Shown here: in pieces, positions 1-10,123 of the stretch
Position numbering within the stretch: position 1 is the stretch's first letter
Layout: each line of letters begins with the position of its first letter
Source: Auanema rhodensis
Taxonomy: Eukaryota > Nematoda > Chromadorea > Rhabditida > Rhabditidae
Direction: 5' to 3'
Assembly: GCA_964057225.1 (NCBI GenBank)
Contig: OZ059897.1
Location: 10,912,001-10,976,000, forward strand
DNA length: 64,000 nt
Notes under the pieces: generated by a model
The model's input: only the letters and a program-made list of their open reading frames with translations
What the model was told of the DNA's origin: nothing
The model's database searches: none
Made by a program: the position numbers and the translations under genes

Positions 1-69
1 AAATTGAAGAATCTTAGTTCATTTCAGTAACAATAAACACACTAACTTTGTTAAGTTGTTGTAATATCG

Positions 70-141
70 GCCCAAGTAGTATAGTGGTCAGTACTCCACG
101 TTGTGGCCGTGGCGACACAGATTCGATTCCTGTCTTGGGCA
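70..141 (+). tRNA. tRNA-His: tRNA-His (GTG), 53A, C20a
   Basis: T20aC in the D loop; G53A breaks T-stem pair 53-61 and the B box. Confidence 0.8.
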
Positions 142-401
142 TTTTTTGTTTTGAAATTAAAATGCTATAAAATTATTGCTTGCTTGTCTTATTAGATTTC
201 TTTAATTTGAATACTTATTCAAGTTATAACAATTTTCGATTTATTCACGTTCAATCAACTGTATTGTTTTCAAAAATAAAGACAAAATTCAATTTCTGTT
301 CATTGAATTAGAATTTTCATGTTGTCACACAGAAATTGAAGAATCTTAGTTCAATTCAGTAACAATGAACACACTAACTTTGTTAAGTTGTTGTAATATC
401 G

Positions 402-473
402 GCCCAAGTAATATAGTGGTTAGTACTCCACGTTGTGGCCGTGGCGACACAGATTCGATTCCTGTCTTGGACA
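402..473 (+). tRNA. tRNA-His: tRNA-His (GTG), 10A+53A+71A
   Basis: G10A (pair 10-25, A box), G53A (B box) and G71A (acceptor pair 2-71): three stems damaged. Confidence 0.65.
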
Positions 474-733
474 TTTTTTGTTTTGAAATTAAAATGCTAC
501 AAAATTATTGCTTGCTTGTCATGTTAGATTTCTTTAATTCAAATACTTATTTAAGTTCTAACAATTTTTGATTCAATCACGTTCAATTAACTGTATTGTT
601 TTCAAAAATAAAGACATCTTTCAATTTCTGGTCATTGATTTAGAATTTTCATGTTGTCGCACAGAAATTGAAGATTCTTAGTTCAATTCAGTAACAATGA
701 ACACACTAACTTTGTTAAGTTGTTGTGATATCG

Positions 734-805
734 GCCCAAGTAATATAGTGGTTAGTACTCCACGTTGTGGCCGTGGCGACACAGATTCGATTCCTGTCTT
801 GGGCA
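734..805 (+). tRNA. tRNA-His: tRNA-His (GTG), 10A+53A
   Basis: G10A and G53A: pairs 10-25 and 53-61 lost, A and B boxes altered. Confidence 0.75.
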
Positions 806-1065
806 TTTTTTGTTTTGAAATTAAAATGCTACAAAATTATTGCTTGCTTGTCATGTTAGATTTCTTTAATTTGAATACTTATTCAAGTTATAACAATTTT
901 CGATTAAATCACGTTCATTTAACTGTATTGTTTTCAAAAATAAAGACAAAATTCAGTTTCTGTTCGTTGAATTAGAATTTTCATGTTGTCACACAGAAAT
1001 TGAAGATTCTTAGTTCAATTCAGTAACAATGAACACACTAACTTTGTTAAGTTGTTGTAATATCG

Positions 1066-1137
1066 GCCCAAGTAATATAGTGGTTAGTACTCCACGTTGT
1101 GGCCGTGGCGACACAGATTCGATTCCTGTCTTGGGCA
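1066..1137 (+). tRNA. tRNA-His: tRNA-His (GTG), 10A+53A
   Basis: G10A and G53A. Confidence 0.75.
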
Positions 1138-1397
1138 TTTTTTGTTTTGAAATTAAAATGCTATAAACATATTGCTTGCTTGTCATGTTAGATTTCTTTA
1201 ATTCAAATACTTATTTAAGTTCTAACAATTTTTGATTTAATCACGTTCAATCAACTGTATTGTTTTCAAAAATAAAGACAAAATTCAATTTCTGTTCGTT
1301 GAATTAGAATTTTCATGTTGTCACACAGAAATTGAAGAATCTTAGTTCAATTCAGTAACAACGAACACACTAACTTTGTTAAGTTGTTGTAATATCG

Positions 1398-1469
1398 GCC
1401 CAAGTAATATAGTGGTTAGTACTCCACGTTGTGGCCGTGGCGACACAGATTTGATTCCTGTTTTGGGCA
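1398..1469 (+). tRNA. tRNA-His: tRNA-His (GTG), 10A+53A+56T+66T
   Basis: G10A, G53A, C56T (loses tertiary pair 19-56 and the B-box core C) and C66T (wobble with G7). Probably inactive. Confidence 0.6.
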
Positions 1470-1729
1470 TTTTTTGTTTTGAAATTTAAATGCTATAAAA
1501 TTATTGCTTGCTTGTCATGTTAGATTTGTTTAATTCAAATACTTATTTAAGTTCCAACAATTTTCGATTAAATCACGTTCTTTTAACTGTATTGTTTTCA
1601 AAAATAAAGACAAAATTCAATTTCTGTTCGTTGAATTAGAAATTTCATGTTGTCACACAGAAATTGAAGAATCTTAGTTCAATTCAGTAACAACGAACAC
1701 ACTAACTTTGTTAAATTGTTGTAATATCG

Positions 1730-1801
1730 GCCCAAGTAATATAGTGGTTAGTACTCCACGTTGTGGCCGTGGCGACACAGATTCGATTCCTGTTTTGGGC
1801 A
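1730..1801 (+). tRNA. tRNA-His: tRNA-His (GTG), 10A+53A+66T
   Basis: G10A, G53A; C66T gives a G7-U66 wobble. Confidence 0.7.
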
Positions 1802-2061
1802 TTTTTTGTTTTGAAATTTAAATGCTATAAAATTATTGCTTGCTTGTCATGTTAGATTTTTTTAATTTGAATACTTATTCAAGTTTTAACAATTTTGGAT
1901 TTAATCACGTTCAATCAACTGTATTGTTTTCAAAAATAAAGACATCTTTCAATTTCTGGTCATTGAATTAGAATTTTCATGTTGTCACACAGAAATTGAA
2001 GAATCTTAGTTCATTTCAGTAACAATGAACACACTAACTTTGTTAAGTTGTTGTAATATCG

Positions 2062-2133
2062 GCCCAAGTAATATAGTGGTTAGTACTCCACGTTGTGGCC
2101 GTGGCGACACAGGTTCGATTCCTGTCTTGGGCA
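2062..2133 (+). tRNA. tRNA-His: tRNA-His (GTG), 10A
   Basis: G10A only: pair 10-25 lost, B box intact. Confidence 0.85.
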
Positions 2134-2393
2134 TTTTTTGTTTTGAAATTTAAATGCTATAAAATTATTGCTTGCTTGTCATGTTAGATTTGTTTAATTC
2201 AAATACTTATTTAAGTTCCAACAATTTTCGATTAAATCACGTTCATTTAACTGTATTGTTTTCAAAAATAAAGACAAAATTCAATTTCTGTTCGTTGAAT
2301 TAGAATTTTCATGTTGTCACACAGAAATTGAAGAATCTTAGTTCAATTCAGTAACAACGAACACACTAACTTTGTTAAGTTGTTGTAATATCG

Positions 2394-2465
2394 GCCCAAG
2401 TAATATAGTGGTTAGTACTCCACGTTGTGGCCGTGGCGACACAGATTCGATTCCTGTTTTGGGCA
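2394..2465 (+). tRNA. tRNA-His: tRNA-His (GTG), 10A+53A+66T
   Basis: G10A, G53A, C66T wobble. Confidence 0.7.
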
Positions 2466-2725
2466 TTTTTTGTTTTGAAATTTAAATGCTATAAAATTAT
2501 TGCTTGCTTGTCATGTTAGATTTTTTTAATTTGAATACTTATTCAAGTTATAACAATTTTGGATTTAATCACGTTCAATCAACTGTATTGTTTTCAAAAA
2601 TAAAGACATCTTTCAATTTCTGGTCATTGAATTAGAATTTTCATGTTGTCACACAGAAATTGAAGAATCTTAGTTCATTTCAGTAACAATAAACACACTA
2701 ACTTTGTTAAGTTGTTGTAATATCG

Positions 2726-2797
2726 GCCCAAGTAGTATAGTGGTCAGTACTCCACGTTGTGGCCGTGGCGACACAGATTCGATTCCTGTCTTGGGCA
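2726..2797 (+). tRNA. tRNA-His: tRNA-His (GTG), 53A, C20a
   Basis: T20aC, G53A; same allele as the copy at 70, 2656 bp upstream. Confidence 0.8.
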
Positions 2798-3057
2798 TTT
2801 TTTGTTTTGAAATTAAAATGCTATAAAATTATTGCTTGCTTGTCTTATTAGATTTCTTTAATTTGAATACTTATTCAAGTTATAACAATTTTCGATTTAA
2901 TCACGTTCAATCAACTGTATTGTTTTCAAAAATAAAGACAAAATTCAATTTCTGTTCATTGAATTAGAATTTTCATGTTGTCACACAGAAATTGAAGAAT
3001 CTTAGTTCAATTCAGTAACAATGAACACACTAACTTTGTTAAGTTGTTGTAATATCG

Positions 3058-3129
3058 GCCCAAGTAATATAGTGGTTAGTACTCCACGTTGTGGCCGTGG
3101 CGACACAGATTCGATTCCTGTCTTGGACA
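3058..3129 (+). tRNA. tRNA-His: tRNA-His (GTG), 10A+53A+71A
   Basis: G10A, G53A, G71A; matches the copy at 402. Confidence 0.65.
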
Positions 3130-3389
3130 TTTTTTGTTTTGAAATTAAAATGCTACAAAATTATTGCTTGCTTGTCATGTTAGATTTCTTTAATTCAAAT
3201 ACTTATTTAAGTTCTAACAATTTTTGATTCAATCACGTTCAATTAACTGTATTGTTTTCAAAAATAAAGACATCTTTCAATTTCTGGTCATTGATTTAGA
3301 ATTTTCATGTTGTCGCACAGAAATTGAAGATTCTTAGTTCAATTCAGTAACAATGAACACACTAACTTTGTTAAGTTGTTGTGATATCG

Positions 3390-3461
3390 GCCCAAGTAAT
3401 ATAGTGGTTAGTACTCCACGTTGTGGCCGTGGCGACACAGATTCGATTCCTGTCTTGGGCA
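3390..3461 (+). tRNA. tRNA-His: tRNA-His (GTG), 10A+53A
   Basis: G10A and G53A. Confidence 0.75.
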
Positions 3462-3721
3462 TTTTTTGTTTTGAAATTAAAATGCTACAAAATTATTGCT
3501 TGCTTGTCATGTTAGATTTCTTTAATTTGAATACTTATTCAAGTTATAACAATTTTCGATTAAATCACGTTCATTTAACTGTATTGTTTTCAAAAATAAA
3601 GACAAAATTCAATTTCTGTTCGTTGAATTAGAATTTTCATGTTGTCACACAGAAATTGAAGATTCTTAGTTCAATTCAGTAACAATGAACACACTAACTT
3701 TGTTAAGTTGTTGTAATATCG

Positions 3722-3793
3722 GCCCAAGTAATATAGTGGTTAGTACTCCACGTTGTGGCCGTGGCGACACAGGTTCGATTCCTGTCTTGGGCA
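3722..3793 (+). tRNA. tRNA-His: tRNA-His (GTG), 10A
   Basis: G10A only; B box intact. Confidence 0.85.
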
Positions 3794-4053
3794 TTTTTTG
3801 TTTTGAAATTTAAATGCTATAAAATTATTGCTTGCTTGTCATGTTAGATTTGTTTAATTCAAATACTTATTTAAGTTCCAACAATTTTCGATTAAATCAC
3901 GTTCATTTAACTGTATTGTTTTCAAAAATAAAGACAAAATTCAATTTCTGTTCGTTGAATTAGAATTTTCATGTTGTCACACAGAAATTGAAGAATCTTA
4001 GTTCAATTCAGTAACAACGAACACACTAACTTTGTTAAGTTGTTGTAATATCG

Positions 4054-4125
4054 GCCCAAGTAATATAGTGGTTAGTACTCCACGTTGTGGCCGTGGCGAC
4101 ACAGATTCGATTCCTGTTTTGGGCA
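4054..4125 (+). tRNA. tRNA-His: tRNA-His (GTG), 10A+53A+66T
   Basis: G10A, G53A, C66T wobble. Confidence 0.7.
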
Positions 4126-4385
4126 TTTTTTGTTTTGAAATTTAAATGCTATAAAATTATTGCTTGCTTGTCATGTTAGATTTTTTTAATTTGAATACTT
4201 ATTCAAGTTATAACAATTTTGGATTTAATCACGTTCAATCAACTGTATTGTTTTCAAAAATAAAGACATCTTTCAATTTCTGGTCATTGAATTAGAATTT
4301 TCATGTTGTCACACAGAAATTGAAGAATCTTAGTTCATTTCAGTAACAATAAACACACTAACTTTGTTAAGTTGTTGTAATATCG

Positions 4386-4457
4386 GCCCAAGTAGTATAG
4401 TGGTCAGTACTCCACGTTGTGGCCGTGGCGACACAGATTCGATTCCTGTCTTGGGCA
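4386..4457 (+). tRNA. tRNA-His: tRNA-His (GTG), 53A, C20a
   Basis: T20aC and G53A. Confidence 0.8.
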
Positions 4458-4717
4458 TTTTTTGTTTTGAAATTAAAATGCTATAAAATTATTGCTTGCT
4501 TGTCTTATTAGATTTCTTTAATTTGAATACTTATTCAAGTTATAACAATTTTCGATTTAATCACGTTCAATCAACTGTATTGTTTTCAAAAATAAAGATA
4601 AAATTCAATTTCTGTTCATTGAATTAGAATTTTCATGTTGTCACACAGAAATTGAAGAATCTTAGTTCAATTCAGTAACAATGAACACACTAATTTTGTT
4701 AAGTTGTTGTAATATCG

Positions 4718-4789
4718 GCCCAAGTAATATAGTGGTTAGTACTCCACGTTGTGGCCGTGGCGACACAGATTCGATTCCTGTCTTGGACA
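4718..4789 (+). tRNA. tRNA-His: tRNA-His (GTG), 10A+53A+71A
   Basis: G10A, G53A, G71A. Confidence 0.65.
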
Positions 4790-5049
4790 TTTTTTGTTTT
4801 GAAATTAAAATGCTACAAAATTATTGCTTGCTTGTCATGTTAGATTTCTTTAATTCAAATACTTATTTAAGTTCTAACAATTTTTGATTCAATCACGTTC
4901 AATTAACTGTATTGTTTTCAAAAATAAAGACATCTTTCAATTTCTGGTCATTGATTTAGAATTTTCATGTTGTCGCACAGAAATTGAAGATTCTTAGTTC
5001 AATTCAGTAACAATGAACACACTAACTTTGTTAAGTTGTTGTGATATCG

Positions 5050-5121
5050 GCCCAAGTAATATAGTGGTTAGTACTCCACGTTGTGGCCGTGGCGACACAG
5101 ATTCGATTCCTGTCTTGGGCA
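5050..5121 (+). tRNA. tRNA-His: tRNA-His (GTG), 10A+53A
   Basis: G10A and G53A. Confidence 0.75.
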
Positions 5122-5381
5122 TTTTTTGTTTTGAAATTAAAATGCTACAAAATTATTGCTTGCTTGTCATGTTAGATTTGTTTAATTCAAATACTTATTT
5201 AAGTTCTAACAATTTTTGATTTAATCACGTTCAATTAACTGTATTGTTTTCAAAAATAAAGACAAAATTCAATTTCTGTTCATTGAATTAGAATTTTCAT
5301 GTTGTCACACAGAAATTGAAGAATCTTAGTTCAATTCAGTAACAATGAACACACTAACTTTGTTAAGTTGTTGTAATATCG

Positions 5382-5453
5382 GCCCAAGTAATATAGTGGT
5401 TAGTACTCCACGTTGTGGCCATGGCGACACAGGTTCGATTCCTGTCTTGGGCA
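5382..5453 (+). tRNA. tRNA-His: tRNA-His (GTG), 10A+40A
   Basis: G10A; G40A breaks anticodon-stem pair 30-40; B box intact. Last copy before the foreign insert. Confidence 0.75.
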
Positions 5454-5515
5454 TTTTTTGTTTTGAAATTTAAATGCTATAAAATTATTGCTTGCTTGTC
5501 ATGTTAGATTTGTTT

Positions 5516-5650
5516 CCAAGGATGAAGATATGGGAAGGCGGGCCGAAAAGTACAATCTGAAATAGACAAAGTAAAGGAAAACGATAAAAACAAAACTGAA
5601 ATGGAACAAAACATAGAAAAAAGGATAAAAAATAATCGCTAACCGCGACA
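5516..5650. other. Non-repeat insert replacing most of one spacer
   Basis: After the shared bases ending at 5515 the sequence leaves the unit and is unlike any other part of the window. It is purine-rich on the + strand. Homology resumes at about 5651-5660, just before the tRNA at 5666. One + frame reads as a short charged lysine/glutamate-rich stretch ending near 5640, but it has no convincing start and no recognisable domain, so no gene is claimed. The tRNA-to-tRNA distance here is 284 bp, so spacer was lost as the insert came in. Origin unknown. Confidence 0.7.
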
Positions 5651-5665
5651 TAGTTTGTAATACCG

Positions 5666-5731
5666 GCCCAAGTAGTATAGTGGTTAGTACTCCACGTTGT
5701 GGCCGTACAGGTTCGATTCCTGTCTTGGGCA
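5666..5731 (+). pseudogene. tRNA-His: tRNA-His pseudogene, 6-nt deletion
   Basis: Acceptor, D arm, anticodon loop and T arm match the reference, but six bases covering the end of the anticodon stem and the variable loop are missing, giving 66 nt. The 3' side of the anticodon stem cannot form. A and B boxes are intact, so it could still be transcribed. Confidence 0.85.
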
Positions 5732-6110
5732 TTTTTTGTTTTGAAATTTAAATGCTATAAAATTATTGCTTGCTTGTCATGTTAGATTTGTTTAATTTAA
5801 ATACTTATTTAAGTTCCAACAATTTTCGATTAAATCACGTTCAATTAACTGTATTGTTTTCAAAAATAAAGACAAAATTCAAAATTGCTTGCTTGTCATG
5901 TTAGATTTCTTTAATTTGAATACTTATTCAAGTTATAACAATTTTGGATTTAATCACGTTCAATCAACTGTATTGTTTTCAAAAATAAAGACATCTTTCA
6001 ATTTCTGGTCATTGAATTAGAATTTTCATGTTGTCACACAGAAATTGAAGAATATTAGTTCATTTCAGTAACAATGAACACACTAACTTTGTTAAGTTGT
6101 TGTAATATCG
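5732..6110 (+). repeat. Hybrid spacer with recombination junction
   Basis: The tRNA spacing is 445 bp, which is 332 plus 113. A normal spacer runs to about 5880 and then jumps back to an earlier point in the spacer (near the repeated GCTTGCTTG stretch), so about 113 bp is present twice. The junction at about 5878-5886 lies in short AAAATT-like sequence shared by both sides. No gene is seen. Confidence 0.85.
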
Positions 6111-6182
6111 GCCCAAGTAGTATAGTGGTTAGTACTCCACGTTGTGGCCGTGGCGACACAGATTCGATTCCTGTCTTGGGCA
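6111..6182 (+). tRNA. tRNA-His: tRNA-His (GTG), 53A
   Basis: G53A only: pair 53-61 lost, B box altered. Confidence 0.8.
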
Positions 6183-6442
6183 TTTTTTGTTTTGAAATTA
6201 AAATGCTATAAACATATTGCTTGCTTGTCATGTTAGATTTGTTTAATTCAAATACTTATTTAAGTTCTAACAATTTTCGATTAAATCACGTTCAATCAAC
6301 TGTATTGTTTTCAAAAATAAAGACATCTTTCAATTTCTGGTCATTGAATTAGAATTTTCATGTTGTCACACAGAAATTGAAGAATCTTAGTTCATTGCAG
6401 TAACAATGAACACACTAACTTTGTTAAGTTGTTGTAATATCG

Positions 6443-6476
6443 GCCCAAGTAGTATAGTGGTCAGTACTCCACGTTG
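6443..6476 (+). pseudogene. tRNA-His: tRNA-His 5' half, broken in the anticodon loop
   Basis: Positions 1-34 of the tRNA (T20aC allele), ending at the first anticodon base. The following sequence is inverted, so the 3' half is not on this strand. Confidence 0.9.
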
Positions 6477-6606
6477 AAAATTGTTGGAACTTAAATAAGT
6501 ATTTGAATTAAACAAATCTAACATGACAAGCAAGCAATAATTTTATAGCATTTAAATTTCAAAACAAAAAATGCCCAAGACAGGAATCGAACCTGTGTCG
6601 CCACGG
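6477..6606 (-). repeat. Inverted 130-bp piece of the 332-bp unit
   Basis: Read on the - strand, this is the unit from tRNA position 38 through the T arm, terminator and spacer to the CCAACAATTTT stretch. It replaces 101 bp expected in direct orientation, so the tRNA spacing becomes 361 bp. It is therefore not a simple in-place inversion; a template switch or fold-back event fits better. Confidence 0.9.
6572..6606 (-). pseudogene. tRNA-His: tRNA-His 3' half, inverted
   Basis: Positions 38-73, with reference G53 and C66, on the - strand. Together with the 5' half only positions 35-37 are missing. Its B box is intact and faces the opposite way to every other copy. Confidence 0.9.
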
Positions 6607-6803
6607 ATTTGAATACTTATTCAAATTATAACAATTTTCGATTTAATCACGTTCAATCAACTGTATTGTTTTCAAAAATAAAGACAAAATTCAATTTCTG
6701 TTCATTGAATTAGAATTTTCATGTTGTCACACAGAAATTGAAGAATCTTAGTTCATTTCAGTAACAATGAACACACTAACTTTGTTAAGTTGTTGTAATA
6801 TCG

Positions 6804-6875
6804 GCCCAAGTAATATAGTGGTTAGTACTCCACGTTGTGGCCGTGGCGACACAGGTTCGATTCCTGTCTTGGGCA
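6804..6875 (+). tRNA. tRNA-His: tRNA-His (GTG), 10A
   Basis: G10A only. Confidence 0.85.
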
Positions 6876-7135
6876 TTTTTTGTTTTGAAATTAAAATGCT
6901 ATAAACATATTGCTTGCTTGTCATGTTAGATTTCTTTAATTCAAATACTTATTTAAGTTCTAACAATTTTTGATTTAATCACGTTCAATCAACTGTATTG
7001 TTTTCAAAAATAAAGACAAAATTCAATTTCTGTTCGTTGAATTAGAATTTTCATGTTGTCACACAGAAATTGAAGAATCTTAGTTCATTTCAGTAACAAT
7101 GAACACACTAACTTTGTTAAGTTGTTGTAATATCG

Positions 7136-7207
7136 GCCCAAGTAATATAGTGGTTAGTACTCCACGTTGTGGCCGTGGCGACACAGGTTCGATTCCTGTC
7201 TTGGGCA
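7136..7207 (+). tRNA. tRNA-His: tRNA-His (GTG), 10A
   Basis: G10A only. Confidence 0.85.
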
Positions 7208-7467
7208 TTTTTTGTTTTGAAATTTAAATGCTATAAAATTATTGCTTGCTTGTCATGTTAGATTTGTTTAATTCAAATACTTATTTAAGTTCCAACAATT
7301 TTCGATTAAATCACGTTCATTTAACTGTATTGTTTTCAAAAATAAAGACAAAATTCAATTTCTGTTCGTTGAATTAGAATTTTCATGTTGTCACACAGAA
7401 ATTGAAGAATCTTAGTTCAATTCAGTAACAACGAACACACTAACTTTGTTAAGTTGTTGTAATATCG

Positions 7468-7539
7468 GCCCAAGTAATATAGTGGTTAGTACTCCACGTT
7501 GTGGCCGTGGCGACACAGGTTCGATTCCTGTCTTGGGCA
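7468..7539 (+). tRNA. tRNA-His: tRNA-His (GTG), 10A
   Basis: G10A only. Confidence 0.85.
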
Positions 7540-7806
7540 TTTTTTGTTTTGAAATTTAAATGCTATAAAATTATTGCTTGCTTGTCATGTTAGATTTGTT
7601 TAATTCAAATACTTATTTAAGTTCCAACAATTTTCGATTTAATCACGTTCAATCAACTGTATTGTTTTCAAAAATAAAGACATCTTTCAATTTCTGGTCA
7701 TTGAATTAGAATTTTCATGTTGTCACACAGAAATTGAAGAATCTTAGTTCATTTCAGTAACAATGAATAGAATAACTTTGTTTAGTTGTTGTAATATTGG
7801 CCCAAG

Positions 7807-7817
7807 TAGTATAGTGG
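7807..7817 (+). promoter_or_regulatory. A box of the reference copy
   Basis: TAGTATAGTGG fits the Pol III A-box pattern TRGYNNARNNG. Copies with G10A read TAATATAGTGG and miss the invariant G. Confidence 0.85.
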
Positions 7818-7849
7818 TTAGTACTCCACGTTGTGGCCGTGGCGACACA

Positions 7850-7860
7850 GGTTCGATTCC
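7850..7860 (+). promoter_or_regulatory. B box of the reference copy
   Basis: GGTTCGATTCC matches the TFIIIC-binding B-box consensus GGTTCGANTCC. Copies with G53A read GATTCGATTCC. Confidence 0.9.
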
Positions 7861-7871
7861 TGTCTTGGGCA

Positions 7872-7877
7872 TTTTTT
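7872..7877 (+). terminator. Pol III terminator of the reference copy
   Basis: T6 begins directly after the discriminator base. The same run follows nearly every copy; four copies (24806, 26466, 29196, 30856) have it interrupted, leaving T4 two bases later. Confidence 0.9.
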
Positions 7878-8131
7878 GTTTTGAAATTAAAATGCTATAA
7901 ACATATTGCTTGCTTGTCATGTTAGATTTCTTTAATTCAAATACTTATTTAAGTTCTAACAATTTTTGATTTAATCACGTTCAATCAACTGTATTGTTTT
8001 CAAAAATAAAGACAAAATTCAATTTCTGTTCATTGAATTAGAATTTTCATGTTGTCACACAGAAATTGAAGAATCTTAGTTCAATTCAGTAACAATGAAC
8101 ACACTAACTTTGTTAAGTTGTTGTAATATCG

Positions 8132-8203
8132 GCCCAAGTAATATAGTGGTTAGTACTCCACGTTGTGGCCGTGGCGACACAGGTTCGATTCCTGTCTTGG
8201 GCA
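8132..8203 (+). tRNA. tRNA-His: tRNA-His (GTG), 10A
   Basis: G10A only. Confidence 0.85.
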
Positions 8204-8463
8204 TTTTTTGTTTTGAAATTTAAATGCTATAAAATTATTGCTTGCTTGTCATGTTAGATTTGTTTAATTCAAATACTTATTTAAGTTCCAACAATTTTCG
8301 ATTAAATCACGTTCATTTAACTGTATTGTTTTCAAAAATAAAGACAAAATTCAATTTCTGTTCGTTGAATTAGAATTTTCATGTTGTCACACAGAAATTG
8401 AAGAATCTTAGTTCAATTCAGTAACAACGAACACACTAACTTTGTTAAGTTGTTGTAATATCG

Positions 8464-8535
8464 GCCCAAGTAATATAGTGGTTAGTACTCCACGTTGTGG
8501 CCGTGGCGACACAGATTCGATTCCTGTTTTGGGCA
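8464..8535 (+). tRNA. tRNA-His: tRNA-His (GTG), 10A+53A+66T
   Basis: G10A, G53A, C66T wobble. Confidence 0.7.
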
Positions 8536-8795
8536 TTTTTTGTTTTGAAATTTAAATGCTATAAAATTATTGCTTGCTTGTCATGTTAGATTTTTTTAAT
8601 TTGAATACTTATTCAAGTTATAACAATTTTGGATTTAATCACGTTCAATCAACTGTATTGTTTTCAAAAATAAAGACATCTTTCAATTTCTGGTCATTGA
8701 ATTAGAATTTTCATGTTGTCACACAGAAATTGAAGAATCTTAGTTCATTTCAGTAACAATAAACACACTAACTTTGTTAAGTTGTTGTAATATCG

Positions 8796-8867
8796 GCCCA
8801 AGTAGTATAGTGGTCAGTACTCCACGTTGTGGCCGTGGCGACACAGATTCGATTCCTGTCTTGGGCA
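8796..8867 (+). tRNA. tRNA-His: tRNA-His (GTG), 53A, C20a
   Basis: T20aC and G53A. Confidence 0.8.
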
Positions 8868-9127
8868 TTTTTTGTTTTGAAATTAAAATGCTATAAAATT
8901 ATTGCTTGCTTGTCTTATTAGATTTCTTTAATTTGAATACTTATTCAAGTTATAACAATTTTCGATTTAATCACGTTCAATCAACTGTATTGTTTTCAAA
9001 AATAAAGACAAAATTCAATTTCTGTTCATTGAATTAGAATTTTCATGTTGTCACACAGAAATTGAAGAATCTTAGTTCAATTCAGTAACAATGAACACAC
9101 TAACTTTGTTAAGTTGTTGTAATATCG

Positions 9128-9199
9128 GCCCAAGTAATATAGTGGTTAGTGCTCCACGTTGTGGCCGTGGCGACAGAGATTCGATTCCTGTCTTGGACA
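9128..9199 (+). tRNA. tRNA-His: tRNA-His (GTG), degenerate
   Basis: G10A, A24G, C50G, G53A and G71A: D, T and acceptor stems all carry mismatches. Among the most degraded full-length copies; probably a pseudogene. Confidence 0.55.
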
Positions 9200-9459
9200 T
9201 TTTTTGTTTTGAAATTAAAATGCTACAAAATTATTGCTTGCTTGTCATGTTAGATTTCTTTAATTCAAATACTTATTTAAGTTCTAACAATTTTTGATTC
9301 AATCACGTTCAATTAACTGTATTGTTTTCAAAAATAAAGACATCTTTCAATTTCTGGTCATTGATTTAGAATTTTCATGTTGTCACACAGAAATTGAAGA
9401 TTCTTAGTTCAATTCAGTAACAATGAACACACTAACTTTGTTAAGTTGTTGTGATATCG

Positions 9460-9531
9460 GCCCAAGTAATATAGTGGTTAGTACTCCACGTTGTGGCCGT
9501 GGCGACACAGATTCGATTCCTGTCTTGGGCA
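9460..9531 (+). tRNA. tRNA-His: tRNA-His (GTG), 10A+53A
   Basis: G10A and G53A. Confidence 0.75.
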
Positions 9532-9791
9532 TTTTTTGTTTTGAAATTAAAATGCTACAAAATTATTGCTTGCTTGTCATGTTAGATTTCTTTAATTTGA
9601 ATACTTATTCAAGTTATAACAATTTTTGATTTAATCACGTTCAATCAACTGTATTGTTTTCAAAAATGAAGAAATCTTTCAATTTCTGGTCATTGAATTA
9701 GAATTTTCATGTTGTCACACAGAAATTGAAGAATCTTAGTTCAATTCAGTAACAATGAACACACTAACTTTGTTAAGTTGTTGTAATATCG

Positions 9792-9863
9792 GCCCAAGTG
9801 ATATAGTGGTTAGTACTCCACGTTGTGGCCGTGGCGACACAGATTCGATTCCTGTCTTGGGCA
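9792..9863 (+). tRNA. tRNA-His: tRNA-His (GTG), 9G+10A+53A
   Basis: A9G, G10A and G53A. Confidence 0.7.
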
Positions 9864-10123
9864 TTTTTTGTTTTGAAATTAAAATGCTACAAAATTATTG
9901 CTTCCTTGTCATGTTAGATATCTTTAATTTGAATACTTATTTAAGTTATAACAATTTTCGATTTAATCACGTTCAATCAACTGTATTGTTTTCAAAAATA
10001 AAGACAAAATTCAATTTCTGTTCATTGAATTAGAATTTTCATGTTGTCACACAGAAATTGAAGAATCTTAGTTCAATTCAGTAACAATGAACACACTAAC
10101 TTTGTTAAGTTGTTGTAATATCG

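Larger units (their letters stand above)
1..5381 (+). repeat. Higher-order repeat G (8-unit then 5-unit period)
   Basis: A C20a+53A unit followed by a 10A+53A+71A unit and a 10A+53A unit starts at 70, 2726 and 4386, giving offsets of 2656 and 1660 bp. The same trio returns at 8796. The 5-unit form equals the 8-unit form with three middle units lost. Confidence 0.8.
7800..7871 (+). tRNA. tRNA-His: tRNA-His (GTG), reference allele
   Basis: First fully paired copy and the reference for this annotation. It decodes CAC and CAU codons as histidine. Acceptor 1-7 pairs with 66-72; D stem 10-13 with 22-25; anticodon stem 27-31 with 39-43; loop 32-38 is TTGTGGC with anticodon GTG at 34-36; variable loop CGAC; T stem 49-53 with 61-65; discriminator A73. 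No CCA is encoded and there is no intron. The base before position 1 is G; in eukaryotes the G-1 of tRNA-His is normally added after transcription by Thg1, so the genomic G may be incidental. The anticodon arm resembles that of invertebrate nuclear tRNA-His. Confidence 0.97.

Noticed and set aside
5499-5732. Minus-strand 77-codon ORF with a hydrophobic, phenylalanine-rich stretch
   Set aside because: It begins in an antisense tRNA and crosses the purine-rich insert, whose complement is pyrimidine-rich and so reads as hydrophobic. No domain or gene signal.
7770-7799. TATA-like element upstream of the tRNA
   Set aside because: The flank is AT-rich and conserved, but no clear TATA box stands out at about -30; conservation alone is expected in a homogenised array.
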